Assembly: GCA_900549345.1 (NCBI GenBank)
Contig: UROC01000026.1
Span: 1 to 21,790 of the forward strand
Length of the DNA: 21,790 nucleotides
Origin: an uncultured Collinsella sp.
Lineage (GTDB): Bacteria; Actinomycetota; Coriobacteriia; Coriobacteriales; Coriobacteriaceae
Direction: 5' to 3'
In this document: positions 1-10,295 of the stretch, in pieces
Position numbering within the stretch: position 1 is the stretch's first letter
Layout: each line of letters begins with the position of its first letter
The notes under the pieces: generated by a model
What the model was told of the DNA's origin: nothing
The model's database searches: none
The model's input: the letters and a program-made list of their open reading frames with translations, nothing else
Program-made: the position numbers and the translations under genes

Positions 1-59
1 GGCTGAGTTTCCCACTGAGCGACTCTGCTTGCAGCCGGAGCGAAGGGGGAAACTCAGCC
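1..59. repeat. 13-bp perfect inverted repeat downstream of carB
   Basis: GGCTGAGTTTCCC at 1-13 is exactly complementary to 47-59, with a 33-nt middle that can itself pair in part (CTGC with GCAG). It lies just past the carB stop. It could be the carB transcription terminator or a palindromic intergenic repeat. No T-run is visible on the minus-strand side because the window ends there, so the two readings cannot be separated. Confidence 0.5.
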
Positions 60-86
60 CCCTCCGCCCCGGCCGGACAGCTCAAT

Positions 87-3401
<3,315 letters not shown>

Positions 3402-3421
3402 GTTTAAAACCTCCTAGAGAG

Positions 3422-3449
3422 GCTGACTCAATGTTTTGAAAAAGTCAGC
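3422..3449 (-). other. Hairpin between carA and carB
   Basis: GCTGACT at 3422-3428 pairs with AGTCAGC at 3443-3449. The stem ends seven bases before the carB Shine-Dalgarno. It has no T-run directly after it and so does not look like a terminator. It could be a translational or RNA-processing element in the carAB message, or chance. Confidence 0.35.
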
Positions 3450-3499
3450 GAGGGTGCAGCTGGTGCATCAGGTTGCCGTGATGCGAGGGCGCGCTGGGC

Positions 3500-5005
3500 T
3501 TATGCCCGCGCGTCCGAAGCAGAACGGCAAGATGATGTGCCAGATGCAGCCGCAGCGTCGACCGGTCCGCCGTTCGGTAGAACGGCGGAACCATCGTCGG
3601 CGAAATTCCAGCCGGCGAGGCGGTCCTTCGCGGTGTCGATGTCCAGATAGTTCTCCTCGCCGTCCATGAGTCGCGTAAAGGCGGTAAAGAGGTAATGGGC
3701 ATCGGTGGGGCCGGGCGAGGCCTCGGGGTGGTACTGGACCGAGAAGCACGGGGCGTCGAGCAGCTGGATGCCCTCGGCGGTGCCGTCGTTGAGGTTCACA
3801 TGTGTCAGGCGAATGCGACCAAAGCGCTCATTCATCACGACCGGCGCGATGCCGCGGCGCACCCAGACGCGCAGATCTCCATCGGCCGCATGCTCGGTCT
3901 CGCCACCGGAAAGCTCGGGGACAAGCTTGCCCAAGCTGGGGAACAGCAGGCCAAAGCCGTGGTTTTGCGCGGTGATCTCCACGCGACGGCTCACCAGGTT
4001 CATGACCGGCTGGTTACCGCCACGGTGACCGAATTTAAGCTTTTCCATTTGGGCGCCGCAGGCCAGGCTGATCATCTGATGACCAAGGCAAATGCCAAAG
4101 ACCGGCACCTTGCCAATCAGCTGCTGCACCTGCTCGTAGGTCTCCACCACGGCATCGGGGTCTCCGGGGCCATTGGACAAAAAGACGCCGTTGGGATTCA
4201 TGTCGAGCACCTGCTGGGCGGGCGTATCCCACGGCACGACGGTAAGGTCGCAGCCGGCACGGACCAGGCCCTCCAGAATGCCGCGCTTCACGCCGCAGTC
4301 GTAGGCGACCACCTTGTGACGGGCAGGAGCGGCAGCCGCAAGCGCAAAGCCATGCGTGGCAGGCAGGTCGGCGGCCACAAACTCGTGAGGCGCGGGGCAG
4401 CTCACGGTCTTGACCAAATTCTCGCCCACCAGTGTGGGCGCTGCGGCCAGACGCTCGGCAAGCTCATCGACATCGAAGATCTCCGTCGAGATAATGCCCA
4501 TCTTGGAGCCGTTGTCGCGCAGATGGCGCACCAAAGCGCGGGTGTCGACACCCTCGATAGCGACGATGCCGTGAGCGCGCAGGTACTCCGGCACGCTGAC
4601 GGCCGAGCGCCAGTTAGAAGGCGTGGCGCACATGTCGCGAACGATCATGCCGCGCATGGCCGGAGCGCTCGCAGGACGCACGGCGTCGCCGGGGAAGGCC
4701 GACTGGACGTCGGTCTCGTCGATACCGTAGTTGCCGATCTGCGGATAGGTCATGGTTACGATTTGGCCGGCATAACTCGGGTCGGTCATGACCTCAAAGT
4801 AGCCCTCGAGCGAGGTGTTGAAGCAGACTTCGCCGGTCGCGGTGCCCTCGGCGCCGCATGCACGTCCATAAAAAATGGTCCCATCCTCAAGATACAGGAT
4901 ACAGGGACCGCAGGTGCCCTTGCTGGTTTTGGCCAGCATACGCTGGCAAAGCTCGCTGGGCGCGAAGGTGCGGGCGGCAGCGCCCGCGGTATGGTTGTTC
5001 GCCAT
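3500..5005 (-). CDS. carA: Carbamoyl-phosphate synthase small (glutaminase) subunit
   Basis: CarA hydrolyses glutamine and channels ammonia to CarB. The class I amidotransferase triad is visible: Cys306 in GICLGHQ, and His426 and Glu428 in QYHPEAS. The N-terminal CPSase domain starts around residue 37 (LYLEDGTIFYGRACGAEG). At 501 residues it is much longer than the usual 360-390. There is a 36-residue N-terminal extension, an inserted stretch at about 357-397 between QNHGF and THVNLNDGT, and a tail of about 50 residues after the normal end near 448. The start is the ATG at 5005, preceded by GGAAGGAG four bases upstream. A GTG at 5026 is in frame but would overlap that site. The upstream hairpin looks like a PyrR target. 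It is followed by carB in the same direction. Confidence 0.96.
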   Translation of the reverse strand: MANNHTAGAAARTFAPSELCQRMLAKTSKGTCGPCILYLEDGTIFYGRACGAEGTATGEVCFNTSLEGYFEVMTDPSYAGQIVTMTYPQIGNYGIDETDVQSAFPGDAVRPASAPAMRGMIVRDMCATPSNWRSAVSVPEYLRAHGIVAIEGVDTRALVRHLRDNGSKMGIISTEIFDVDELAERLAAAPTLVGENLVKTVSCPAPHEFVAADLPATHGFALAAAAPARHKVVAYDCGVKRGILEGLVRAGCDLTVVPWDTPAQQVLDMNPNGVFLSNGPGDPDAVVETYEQVQQLIGKVPVFGICLGHQMISLACGAQMEKLKFGHRGGNQPVMNLVSRRVEITAQNHGFGLLFPSLGKLVPELSGGETEHAADGDLRVWVRRGIAPVVMNERFGRIRLTHVNLNDGTAEGIQLLDAPCFSVQYHPEASPGPTDAHYLFTAFTRLMDGEENYLDIDTAKDRLAGWNFADDGSAVLPNGGPVDAAAASGTSSCRSASDARA

Positions 5006-5009
5006 AATT

Positions 5010-5034
5010 CTCCTTCCCGGTCTCACAGGACCGG
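5010..5034 (-). promoter_or_regulatory. Probable PyrR-binding hairpin next to the carA ribosome-binding site
   Basis: In the carA leader the RNA CCGGUCCUGUGAGACCGG (5034 to 5017) folds into a 6-bp stem with hexaloop CUGUGA. The core RUCCNGNGAG of the Bacillus PyrR-binding loop consensus is matched in full. The stem base touches the Shine-Dalgarno GGAAGGAG (5017-5010). In mycobacteria PyrR represses translation through a loop placed this way. Binding of PyrR with UMP would be expected to block carA translation. The fold and sequence are seen directly; the regulator is inferred. Confidence 0.75.
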
Positions 5035-5165
5035 CTTAAAGGTGTGTAGTTAGGCCTCGCGGTATTGTAACCGCAAGCATGCCTCATGGCGTTAATTTCA
5101 TCAAATTGTTTACGAAATGATAATTATGACTTTCTATGCATAATGATTTTTTAATCCCCGTCCCA
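5035..5165 (-). promoter_or_regulatory. A+T-rich region upstream of carA, presumed promoter
   Basis: This gap between the carA leader and the neighbouring gene's terminator is clearly richer in A+T than its surroundings. A TACAAT (minus strand, 5068-5063) would suit a -10 box and sits inside a 5-bp palindrome (GCGGT at 5059-5063, ACCGC at 5070-5074). I do not see a good -35 at 16-18 bases. ATTATG and CATAAT form a loose palindrome further upstream, but it is not a clear ARG box. Confidence 0.3.
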
Positions 5166-5207
5166 GAAAAATCATCCCGCGTGGGCTTGTGGCTCACGCG
5201 GGATGAT
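5166..5207 (-). terminator. Rho-independent terminator after the ABC exporter operon
   Basis: ATCATCCCGCGTG at 5171-5183 pairs perfectly with 5195-5207. The pairing continues inward with one G-U pair to a 5-nt loop, and is followed on the minus strand by TTTTT. It ends the transcript from the membrane-protein gene and insulates carA. Confidence 0.9.
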
Positions 5208-5213
5208 GGCCTC

Positions 5214-6179
5214 TTACTTTTTCTTGTCCTGTTCCAGCAGATCGGACGGTGAGCGATCGGGTTTGCCGCCGCGGAAAATCTCGCGGCCATGCAGACGATG
5301 CTCCAGGTCACGTTCGGCCTTTTCCTCGTCAATCTTGGTCTGGCTCACCACCGGGTCCTCAATCAACGACGACACCGAGTTCACCTGCTTCTGAATGCGC
5401 TCGGCGATGGTGTCATCCATACTCACAATGCGCATCTTCCAGTCGATATTCGTGGCGTTGGATGAGCTCTTGGTCCACACGAACGTCAGGATGGCGCTCT
5501 GGTGGCCCCGCGCGGGGAACATGCCAAAGAAGGAATCGTGCTGAATGTTGCTATCCTCGTCGATATAGGCGTGCACGTTGTACACCACGCGGTCAATCTT
5601 ATCGTTGAGCAACGCGTTGGTCGCAAGTGCCGCAGCCTGAATCTGCCCGTTGGACAGCAGCTCGAGCTCGTTGGCAGACGACGTGTCCAACACCGTTACC
5701 TCGACCGTGCCCGTACGTTCATCGGCTTCATCGACGGTAAAGTCGAGCGGGAACTGCGTAAAGCCGTTACCCCACTCAAGGCCGCCCTTCAGTGCCGTGG
5801 AAACGGTATCCACCGAAACGCTCTCGGACAGGTTGGCAGTGTTCAGGCGGCGCATCACGCCGTAGCCAATCTGCATGCCCACGATCAACACCAAAATACC
5901 AATGACCACGGCCATCGCGGTCTTCGTAATGGTATGACTCACCTGCGAACCCGAAGGATCGTCCTCGGACAGCGGGTCGATATGTTTTGCCTGGCTCGCG
6001 CGGTCCTCGCTGCGCAGCTGCGCTAGCGCCGCTTTGTCACCGCGCTTGGCCGCCGCCTCCTTCTCGCGCATGCGCTCGGTGCGCTTTTTGGCAAGCGTGG
6101 GATCCAAGACACCGGATGCATCGATTTCGGAGAATAACTCCGTCACTTCTTCCGGAGTCAAAGGGTTCTTGTCAGCCAT
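5214..6179 (-). CDS. Single-pass membrane protein of unknown function, linked to ABC exporter
   Basis: I do not recognise a named family in this 321-residue protein. The N-terminal part (1-82) is charged and cytoplasmic in character, with a Lys/Arg/Glu-rich stretch at 31-62. One hydrophobic segment spans about 86-108 (AMAVVIGILVLIVGMQIGYGV). The rest (109-321) would be extracytoplasmic and is of mixed composition with a basic, acidic-flanked tail ending DKKK. The start has AGGAAG three bases upstream, a tight spacing. It begins 19 bases after the ABC exporter stop and is followed by a strong terminator, so it is the last gene of a two-gene unit. A role as an accessory or partner of the exporter is only a guess from position. 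Confidence 0.85.
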   Translation of the reverse strand: MADKNPLTPEEVTELFSEIDASGVLDPTLAKKRTERMREKEAAAKRGDKAALAQLRSEDRASQAKHIDPLSEDDPSGSQVSHTITKTAMAVVIGILVLIVGMQIGYGVMRRLNTANLSESVSVDTVSTALKGGLEWGNGFTQFPLDFTVDEADERTGTVEVTVLDTSSANELELLSNGQIQAAALATNALLNDKIDRVVYNVHAYIDEDSNIQHDSFFGMFPARGHQSAILTFVWTKSSSNATNIDWKMRIVSMDDTIAERIQKQVNSVSSLIEDPVVSQTKIDEEKAERDLEHRLHGREIFRGGKPDRSPSDLLEQDKKK

Positions 6180-6198
6180 AAACTTCCTGTCATATCAA

Positions 6199-8070
6199 TC
6201 AGTCGAGCTCGTGCGCACGCGCACCTTCGAACTGCATTCGATAGTAACGGGCATAGGTGCCGCCACGGGCGAGAAGCTCCTCGTGCGTGCCACGTTCCAC
6301 AACGCGACCATGCTCAACGGTCGCAATCTCATCGGCGTGTTTAATGGTCGAGAGACGGTGGGCGATGATAATCGTGGTGCGGCCGCGTGCCAGCTCTTCG
6401 AGCGACTCCTGGACCGCCTCCTCGCTCTCGTTATCCAAAGCACTCGTCGCCTCGTCCAAGATCAAGATTTTGGGATTCTTGAGAAACACACGCGCGATGG
6501 CAACGCGCTGTTTCTGTCCGCCCGAAAGACGGCTGCCGCGCTCGCCCACGACCGTGTCATAGCCCTGTGGAAGCGACTCGATAAAGGCATCGATGTTGGC
6601 GCGACGGGCGGCCTCGGCGATCTCTCCTGCCGTAGCGCCCGGCTTGCCGTAGGCGATGTTCTCGCCAATCGTGCCATCAAACAGATAGACATCCTGCTGC
6701 ACCAGGCCGATGGCGCGACGCAGGCTCTGCTGCGTCACATCGCGCACGTCCTGGCCGTCGATGCTAATGGATCCGGCGGCCACGTCATAAAAGCGCGGCA
6801 GCAGCGAACAGGTCGTCGATTTGCCACCGCCCGAAGGGCCAACCAAAGCGATGGTCTGCCCGGGCTTGATAGACAGATCCATATGGTCGATAACGGGACG
6901 CTCGTCGGCATCGCCCTCGCCCAGCTCAACATCCTCGTAGTTAAAGCACACGTCGTGATACTCCACGGCGCCGGCAGTCACCTGCAGATCCGTGGCGCCC
7001 GGCTTGTCCTGGATATCCGGCGCGGTCGAGAGTACCTCGTCCATACGCTTAAAGCCGGCGATAGCCTTCTGATACATTTCGGCCGAATTGACGAGTGTCT
7101 CGAGCGGCGTGCAGAACAGCGAAATGTAGAGCGCGAAGGTTGCCATATCGACTGCCTGCAGCTGGCCTTGGGCAACCAGCCAACCGCCCAGCAGCACCAC
7201 GATCACATAGAGCACACCCGAGAGCAGGCCATACGTCGCGGTATAGACGCCCATGGCGTGATACATGTTCTCCTTGGACGAAAGATAGCGATTGTTGGAG
7301 GCGCGGAACTTGAAACGTTCGGTCTCCTCATTGGCAAAGCTCTTGACCACGCGCATGCCCGCCAGCGAATCCTGCAGCTGCGCATTGATGCCGCTGATCT
7401 TTTTGCGGTTGTCGCTAAAGACCTCGCGCATGCGCATGTTCTGCCAAAACATGATGACCGCAAACGCCGCCGTCACCACGGCCATGGCGAGCGCCAGCAC
7501 CGGGGCGATGGTAAAGAGGATCACAAACGAGCCGATAATCTCGATGCCGCAGATGATGATCCACTCGGGCACGTGGTGCGCCGCCTCGCAGATATCGAAC
7601 AGGTCGTTGACCACGCGGCTCATCATGTCGCCCGAGCTGTTGCGGTCGAAGTACGCAAAGCTAAAGCGCTCATACTGGTCGAACAGGTCCTCGCGCATTT
7701 TGGACTCCATACGCGCGCCCATCACGTGACCCCAATAGCTCACAAAATAGCGGCAGGCGCAGCGGATGGCATACATCAGCACCAAGCCCACCGCGATCAT
7801 GCCGAGCGCCTGCATAATGGCAGCCTGACCCTGGGTAAACAGCCCACCGGTCAGATTGCGCAGGATAATGGGGAACGCCAGGTCAATGGCGGCAAGCACC
7901 AGAGCACAAACAGTATCAGCAACAAAAAGCCCCATCTGGGGCTTGTAATAAGACAGAAAACGCTTCAGCATAATCACCTTACGCGGTTTTACCAAACCGC
8001 GTTTCATCTCGACGCTGCAAGTGCTCCATTTGGACAATCTGGCCTTCAATCGTCGGTCGCGTATATCCAT
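6199..8070 (-). CDS. ABC exporter half-transporter (membrane domain plus ATPase)
   Basis: This is a type IV ABC exporter, with the membrane domain and nucleotide-binding domain in one chain, expected to work as a dimer. Numbering is from 8070. Membrane helices occupy roughly 47-325. The ATPase shows Walker A GPSGGGKST at 411-419, signature LSGGQ at 515-519, Walker B ILILDE at 535-540 and the switch His571. The substrate cannot be told from sequence. Two starts are possible. ATG 8070 has GAGGAGG at a 7-base spacing and adds a basic 33-residue extension. ATG 7971 (590 residues) begins where relatives usually begin (MLKRFLSYYKP) but has only AAGGTG three bases upstream. I give the longer form because of its ribosome-binding site. 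The start region lies within an inverted-repeat element. Confidence 0.9.
   Translation of the reverse strand: MDIRDRRLKARLSKWSTCSVEMKRGLVKPRKVIMLKRFLSYYKPQMGLFVADTVCALVLAAIDLAFPIILRNLTGGLFTQGQAAIMQALGMIAVGLVLMYAIRCACRYFVSYWGHVMGARMESKMREDLFDQYERFSFAYFDRNSSGDMMSRVVNDLFDICEAAHHVPEWIIICGIEIIGSFVILFTIAPVLALAMAVVTAAFAVIMFWQNMRMREVFSDNRKKISGINAQLQDSLAGMRVVKSFANEETERFKFRASNNRYLSSKENMYHAMGVYTATYGLLSGVLYVIVVLLGGWLVAQGQLQAVDMATFALYISLFCTPLETLVNSAEMYQKAIAGFKRMDEVLSTAPDIQDKPGATDLQVTAGAVEYHDVCFNYEDVELGEGDADERPVIDHMDLSIKPGQTIALVGPSGGGKSTTCSLLPRFYDVAAGSISIDGQDVRDVTQQSLRRAIGLVQQDVYLFDGTIGENIAYGKPGATAGEIAEAARRANIDAFIESLPQGYDTVVGERGSRLSGGQKQRVAIARVFLKNPKILILDEATSALDNESEEAVQESLEELARGRTTIIIAHRLSTIKHADEIATVEHGRVVERGTHEELLARGGTYARYYRMQFEGARAHELD
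7981..8002 (-). other. Perfect 9-bp hairpin just before the internal exporter start
   Basis: ACGCGGTTT at 7981-7989 pairs with AAACCGCGT at 7994-8002 around a 4-nt loop. In the minus-strand message it lies nine bases before ATG 7971 and touches the AAGGTG that would serve that start. It is inside the coding region if the 8070 start is used. It could influence which start is used. Confidence 0.5.
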
Positions 8071-8117
8071 ACGCTTCCCTCCTCTTTTAGGCCACCTTGT
8101 CTCAAATGGAGCACTTT
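8018..8117. repeat. 100-bp MITE-like inverted-repeat element spanning the exporter start
   Basis: AAGTGCTCCATTTG (minus strand, 8116 to 8103) is the exact reverse complement of 8019-8032. The match continues for GACAA after a one-base bulge, giving about 19 paired positions. CGCTG occurs at 8013-8017 and again at 8118-8122, as a 5-bp target duplication would. The Shine-Dalgarno and ATG of the longer exporter form lie in the interior. No transposase is present. The alternative is a long-range RNA stem in the leader. Confidence 0.45.
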
Positions 8118-8136
8118 CGCTGACTTACACAAACCT

Positions 8137-8152
8137 GCGGGATCATTCCCGC
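8137..8152 (-). terminator. Short hairpin after the Nudix gene, weak terminator candidate
   Basis: GCGGGA and TCCCGC form a 6-bp stem with a 4-nt loop, three bases after the Nudix stop codon. The following minus-strand bases (AGGTTTGTG) are only partly T-rich, so termination would be weak and read-through into the exporter gene is possible. Confidence 0.4.
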
Positions 8153-8155
8153 TCG

Positions 8156-8851
8156 TTAAATCTCCGCTCCGCCCAGCCTGTGCGCGATGCTGTCGCAGGC
8201 AAGCGCGCCTACAACGGTCTTGGCGTCTTCGATCTTGCCGTCGAGTACGGCGTCGATCAGCTCGTGCAGCGGCACCAGGTCCACGTTGACAAACTCGTCA
8301 TCATCGGGGTTGGGCGCATCAAACTCGAGCTTGGTAGCCAAGTAGATGTGGATGATCTCATCGCAAAAACCGCAGGACGTGACAATCGACGTCAAAAAGC
8401 GAATACGACCAGCCCTAAAGCCCGTCTCCTCATGCAGTTCGCGCTTGGCGCAATCGAGCGGGTCCTCGCCTGGATCGAGCTTGCCGGCGGGAATCTCGAC
8501 CGTCACGCGGTCGATGGCGGTGCGGTACTGACGCACCAGTACGATCTTGCCGCTCTCGGTCAGCGCCACAACGGCCGCCGCACCCGGATGGCGAACGATA
8601 TCGCGGGCGCTGCGGCGACCGTTGGGCAGCTCAACCTCAAGACGGTGGACGTCGAGGATCTTGCCCTTCCAGGCGCACTCCTCCGAAAGAATCTTCTCGT
8701 GCAGCTCGGCATCGTGCGGGTCGTCGTCGCCCAGCACCAGCGCCGGCTCGTCAGCGACCTCGCCACCAGGCTCGCCCTCGGCGTGCCCATACATGCGGCT
8801 GTCCTCCTCGACGATCTGCGCGTCCACGAGTTCTTCGTTCTTCTCGTCCAT
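8156..8851 (-). CDS. Nudix hydrolase, ADP-ribose pyrophosphatase type
   Basis: This protein would hydrolyse ADP-ribose or a similar nucleoside diphosphate derivative. The Nudix box is complete (GKLDPGEDPLDCAKRELHEE followed by TGF), fitting G-x5-E-x7-REUxEExGU. The flanking VEIPAGKLDPGE and the upstream VRQYR are typical of the ADP-ribose pyrophosphatase branch. The Nudix fold occupies roughly residues 55-231. The first 50 or so residues are acidic and probably disordered. The start ATG 8851 is chosen because GAGAGGA lies nine bases upstream. An ATG three codons earlier (8860) would abut that site directly. It follows purD by 21 bases on the same strand, so the two are likely co-transcribed. 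Confidence 0.92.
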   Translation of the reverse strand: MDEKNEELVDAQIVEEDSRMYGHAEGEPGGEVADEPALVLGDDDPHDAELHEKILSEECAWKGKILDVHRLEVELPNGRRSARDIVRHPGAAAVVALTESGKIVLVRQYRTAIDRVTVEIPAGKLDPGEDPLDCAKRELHEETGFRAGRIRFLTSIVTSCGFCDEIIHIYLATKLEFDAPNPDDDEFVNVDLVPLHELIDAVLDGKIEDAKTVVGALACDSIAHRLGGAEI

Positions 8852-8872
8852 CCGTCTCATTCCTCTCGGATT

Positions 8873-10177
8873 TTAGGCATCCCAGGCGTCGCGGCCGCGC
8901 AGCGCACGCAGGCCAATGTCGTGACGCAGGGTCTTGCCCTCAAAATCAATCTTCTCGCAAGCCTCGTAGGCAAGGTTGCGAGCGTTCTCAAACGTATCGC
9001 CCAGCGCGGTCACGGCAAGCACGCGGCCGCCGTTGGTCACAAGCTGGCCATCCACCACGGCGGTGCCGGCATGGTACACGGTCACGTTCTCCATGGCCTC
9101 GGCGTCGGCGATACCGGTGATGACCTTGCCTTTCTCGTAGCTGACGGGGTAGCCCGCACTCGTCAGTACAACGGCCACGGCCCACTCGTCACGCCAGTCG
9201 AGCTCAATCTGATCGAGCTCGCAGTTGGCGCAGGCGAGCATGACCTCAACCAGGTCGTTCTTAAGGCGCGGCAGCACGACCTGCGTCTCGGGGTCGCCAA
9301 AGCGGGCATTGAACTCCAGCACCTTGGGGCCGGCGGGCGTGAGCATAAAGCCGCCGTACAGGCAGCCGCGGTAGTCGATGCCCTCGGCAGCAAGCTCGGC
9401 AACGGTCTGCTCCATGACCTTCACCATGGTGGCGTGCTCCTCGTCGGTCACGATGGGCACCGGGCTGTAGACACCCATGCCGCCGGTGTTGGGGCCCTTG
9501 TCGCCCTCGAGCGCGCGCTTGTGGTCCTGCGAGGTGGCCATGGGGCGCACGGTCTTGCCGTCGGTAAAGGCCAAAAGCGAGCACTCGGGGCCGGTCAGCA
9601 TCTCCTCGATGACCACAGTATTGCCGGCATCGCCAAAGGTGCCGCCAAAGCACTCGCGCACGGCCTCCTCGGCCTGCTCAAGTTCGATCGCCACGATGAC
9701 GCCCTTGCCCGCGGCAAGGCCGTCGGCCTTGACGACCAGCGGGGCGCCCTGCTCGCGCACGTAGGCGAGAGCCGAAGCCTCGTCGGTAAACGAGCCGTAG
9801 GCTGCCGTCGGAATGCCCGCGCGCTCCATGAGCTGCTTGGAGAACAGCTTAGAGCCCTCCATCTGGGCGCCCTCGGCACCCGGGCCAAAGCAGGGAATAC
9901 CCGCCGCGCGCACGGCGTCGGCCACACCCGCCACGAGCGGAGCCTCGGGGCCAATTACCACGAGTCCGCATCCGTGGCTCTGCGCAAACGCCGCCACGGC
10001 CGCAGGATCGCAGTCGTCGAGAACAACGTTCTCGCCGCAGCTCGCGGTGCCGCCGTTGCCCGGCGCGATGTAGAGCTTGCCGGCGCGCGGTGATGCTGCG
10101 AGCTTAGCTGCCAAAGCATGCTCACGGCCGCCGCTGCCCAACAACAGGATGTCGATGGTTTGAGTGTCCGCCTTCAA
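8873..10177 (-). CDS. purD: Phosphoribosylamine-glycine ligase (GAR synthetase)
   Basis: PurD joins glycine to phosphoribosylamine with ATP, the second step of purine synthesis. The N-terminal glycine-rich motif LLLGSGGREHALA and the family signatures PGNGGTA, GPNTGGMG and EFNARFGDPETQ are visible, in the usual ATP-grasp order. The reading frame stays open to 10345, but the supported start is TTG 10177. AGGAGG lies five bases upstream of it, and the 434-residue product matches the usual length of about 425. It follows purA with a terminator-like hairpin between them and precedes the Nudix gene. Confidence 0.95.
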   Translation of the reverse strand: MKADTQTIDILLLGSGGREHALAAKLAASPRAGKLYIAPGNGGTASCGENVVLDDCDPAAVAAFAQSHGCGLVVIGPEAPLVAGVADAVRAAGIPCFGPGAEGAQMEGSKLFSKQLMERAGIPTAAYGSFTDEASALAYVREQGAPLVVKADGLAAGKGVIVAIELEQAEEAVRECFGGTFGDAGNTVVIEEMLTGPECSLLAFTDGKTVRPMATSQDHKRALEGDKGPNTGGMGVYSPVPIVTDEEHATMVKVMEQTVAELAAEGIDYRGCLYGGFMLTPAGPKVLEFNARFGDPETQVVLPRLKNDLVEVMLACANCELDQIELDWRDEWAVAVVLTSAGYPVSYEKGKVITGIADAEAMENVTVYHAGTAVVDGQLVTNGGRVLAVTALGDTFENARNLAYEACEKIDFEGKTLRHDIGLRALRGRDAWDA

Positions 10178-10231
10178 GGGTGCCTCCTCTATGGATGAAT
10201 GGCCCGCTCCGCGCGAGCCCTTTGCAAGCAA

Positions 10232-10273
10232 ATATACCCCTCGGCCGCCCGCTTGGGCTGCAAAGGGGTATAT
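10232..10273 (-). terminator. Terminator between purA and purD
   Basis: ATATACCCCT at 10232-10241 pairs with AGGGGTATAT at 10264-10273. Inside it GCCC and GGGC form an inner stem around GCTT. On the minus strand it is followed by a modest T-rich stretch (TTTGCTT). It lies 22 bases after the purA stop. Because the tail is weak, it may be a partial terminator that lets some transcripts reach purD. Confidence 0.65.
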
Positions 10274-10295
10274 CGCAATAACCAAATAGTCCCGA

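Noticed and set aside
5101..5165. Possible ARG box upstream of carA
   Set aside because: ATTATG/CATAAT gives a loose palindrome, but the TGAAT/ATTCA half-sites of ArgR operators are not present.
6034..8289. 751-codon plus-strand frame opposite the ABC exporter
   Set aside because: It overlaps three real minus-strand genes. It has no ribosome-binding site and no domain.
8021..10093. 690-codon plus-strand frame opposite the Nudix gene and purD
   Set aside because: It is a shadow of conserved purD and Nudix coding sequence.
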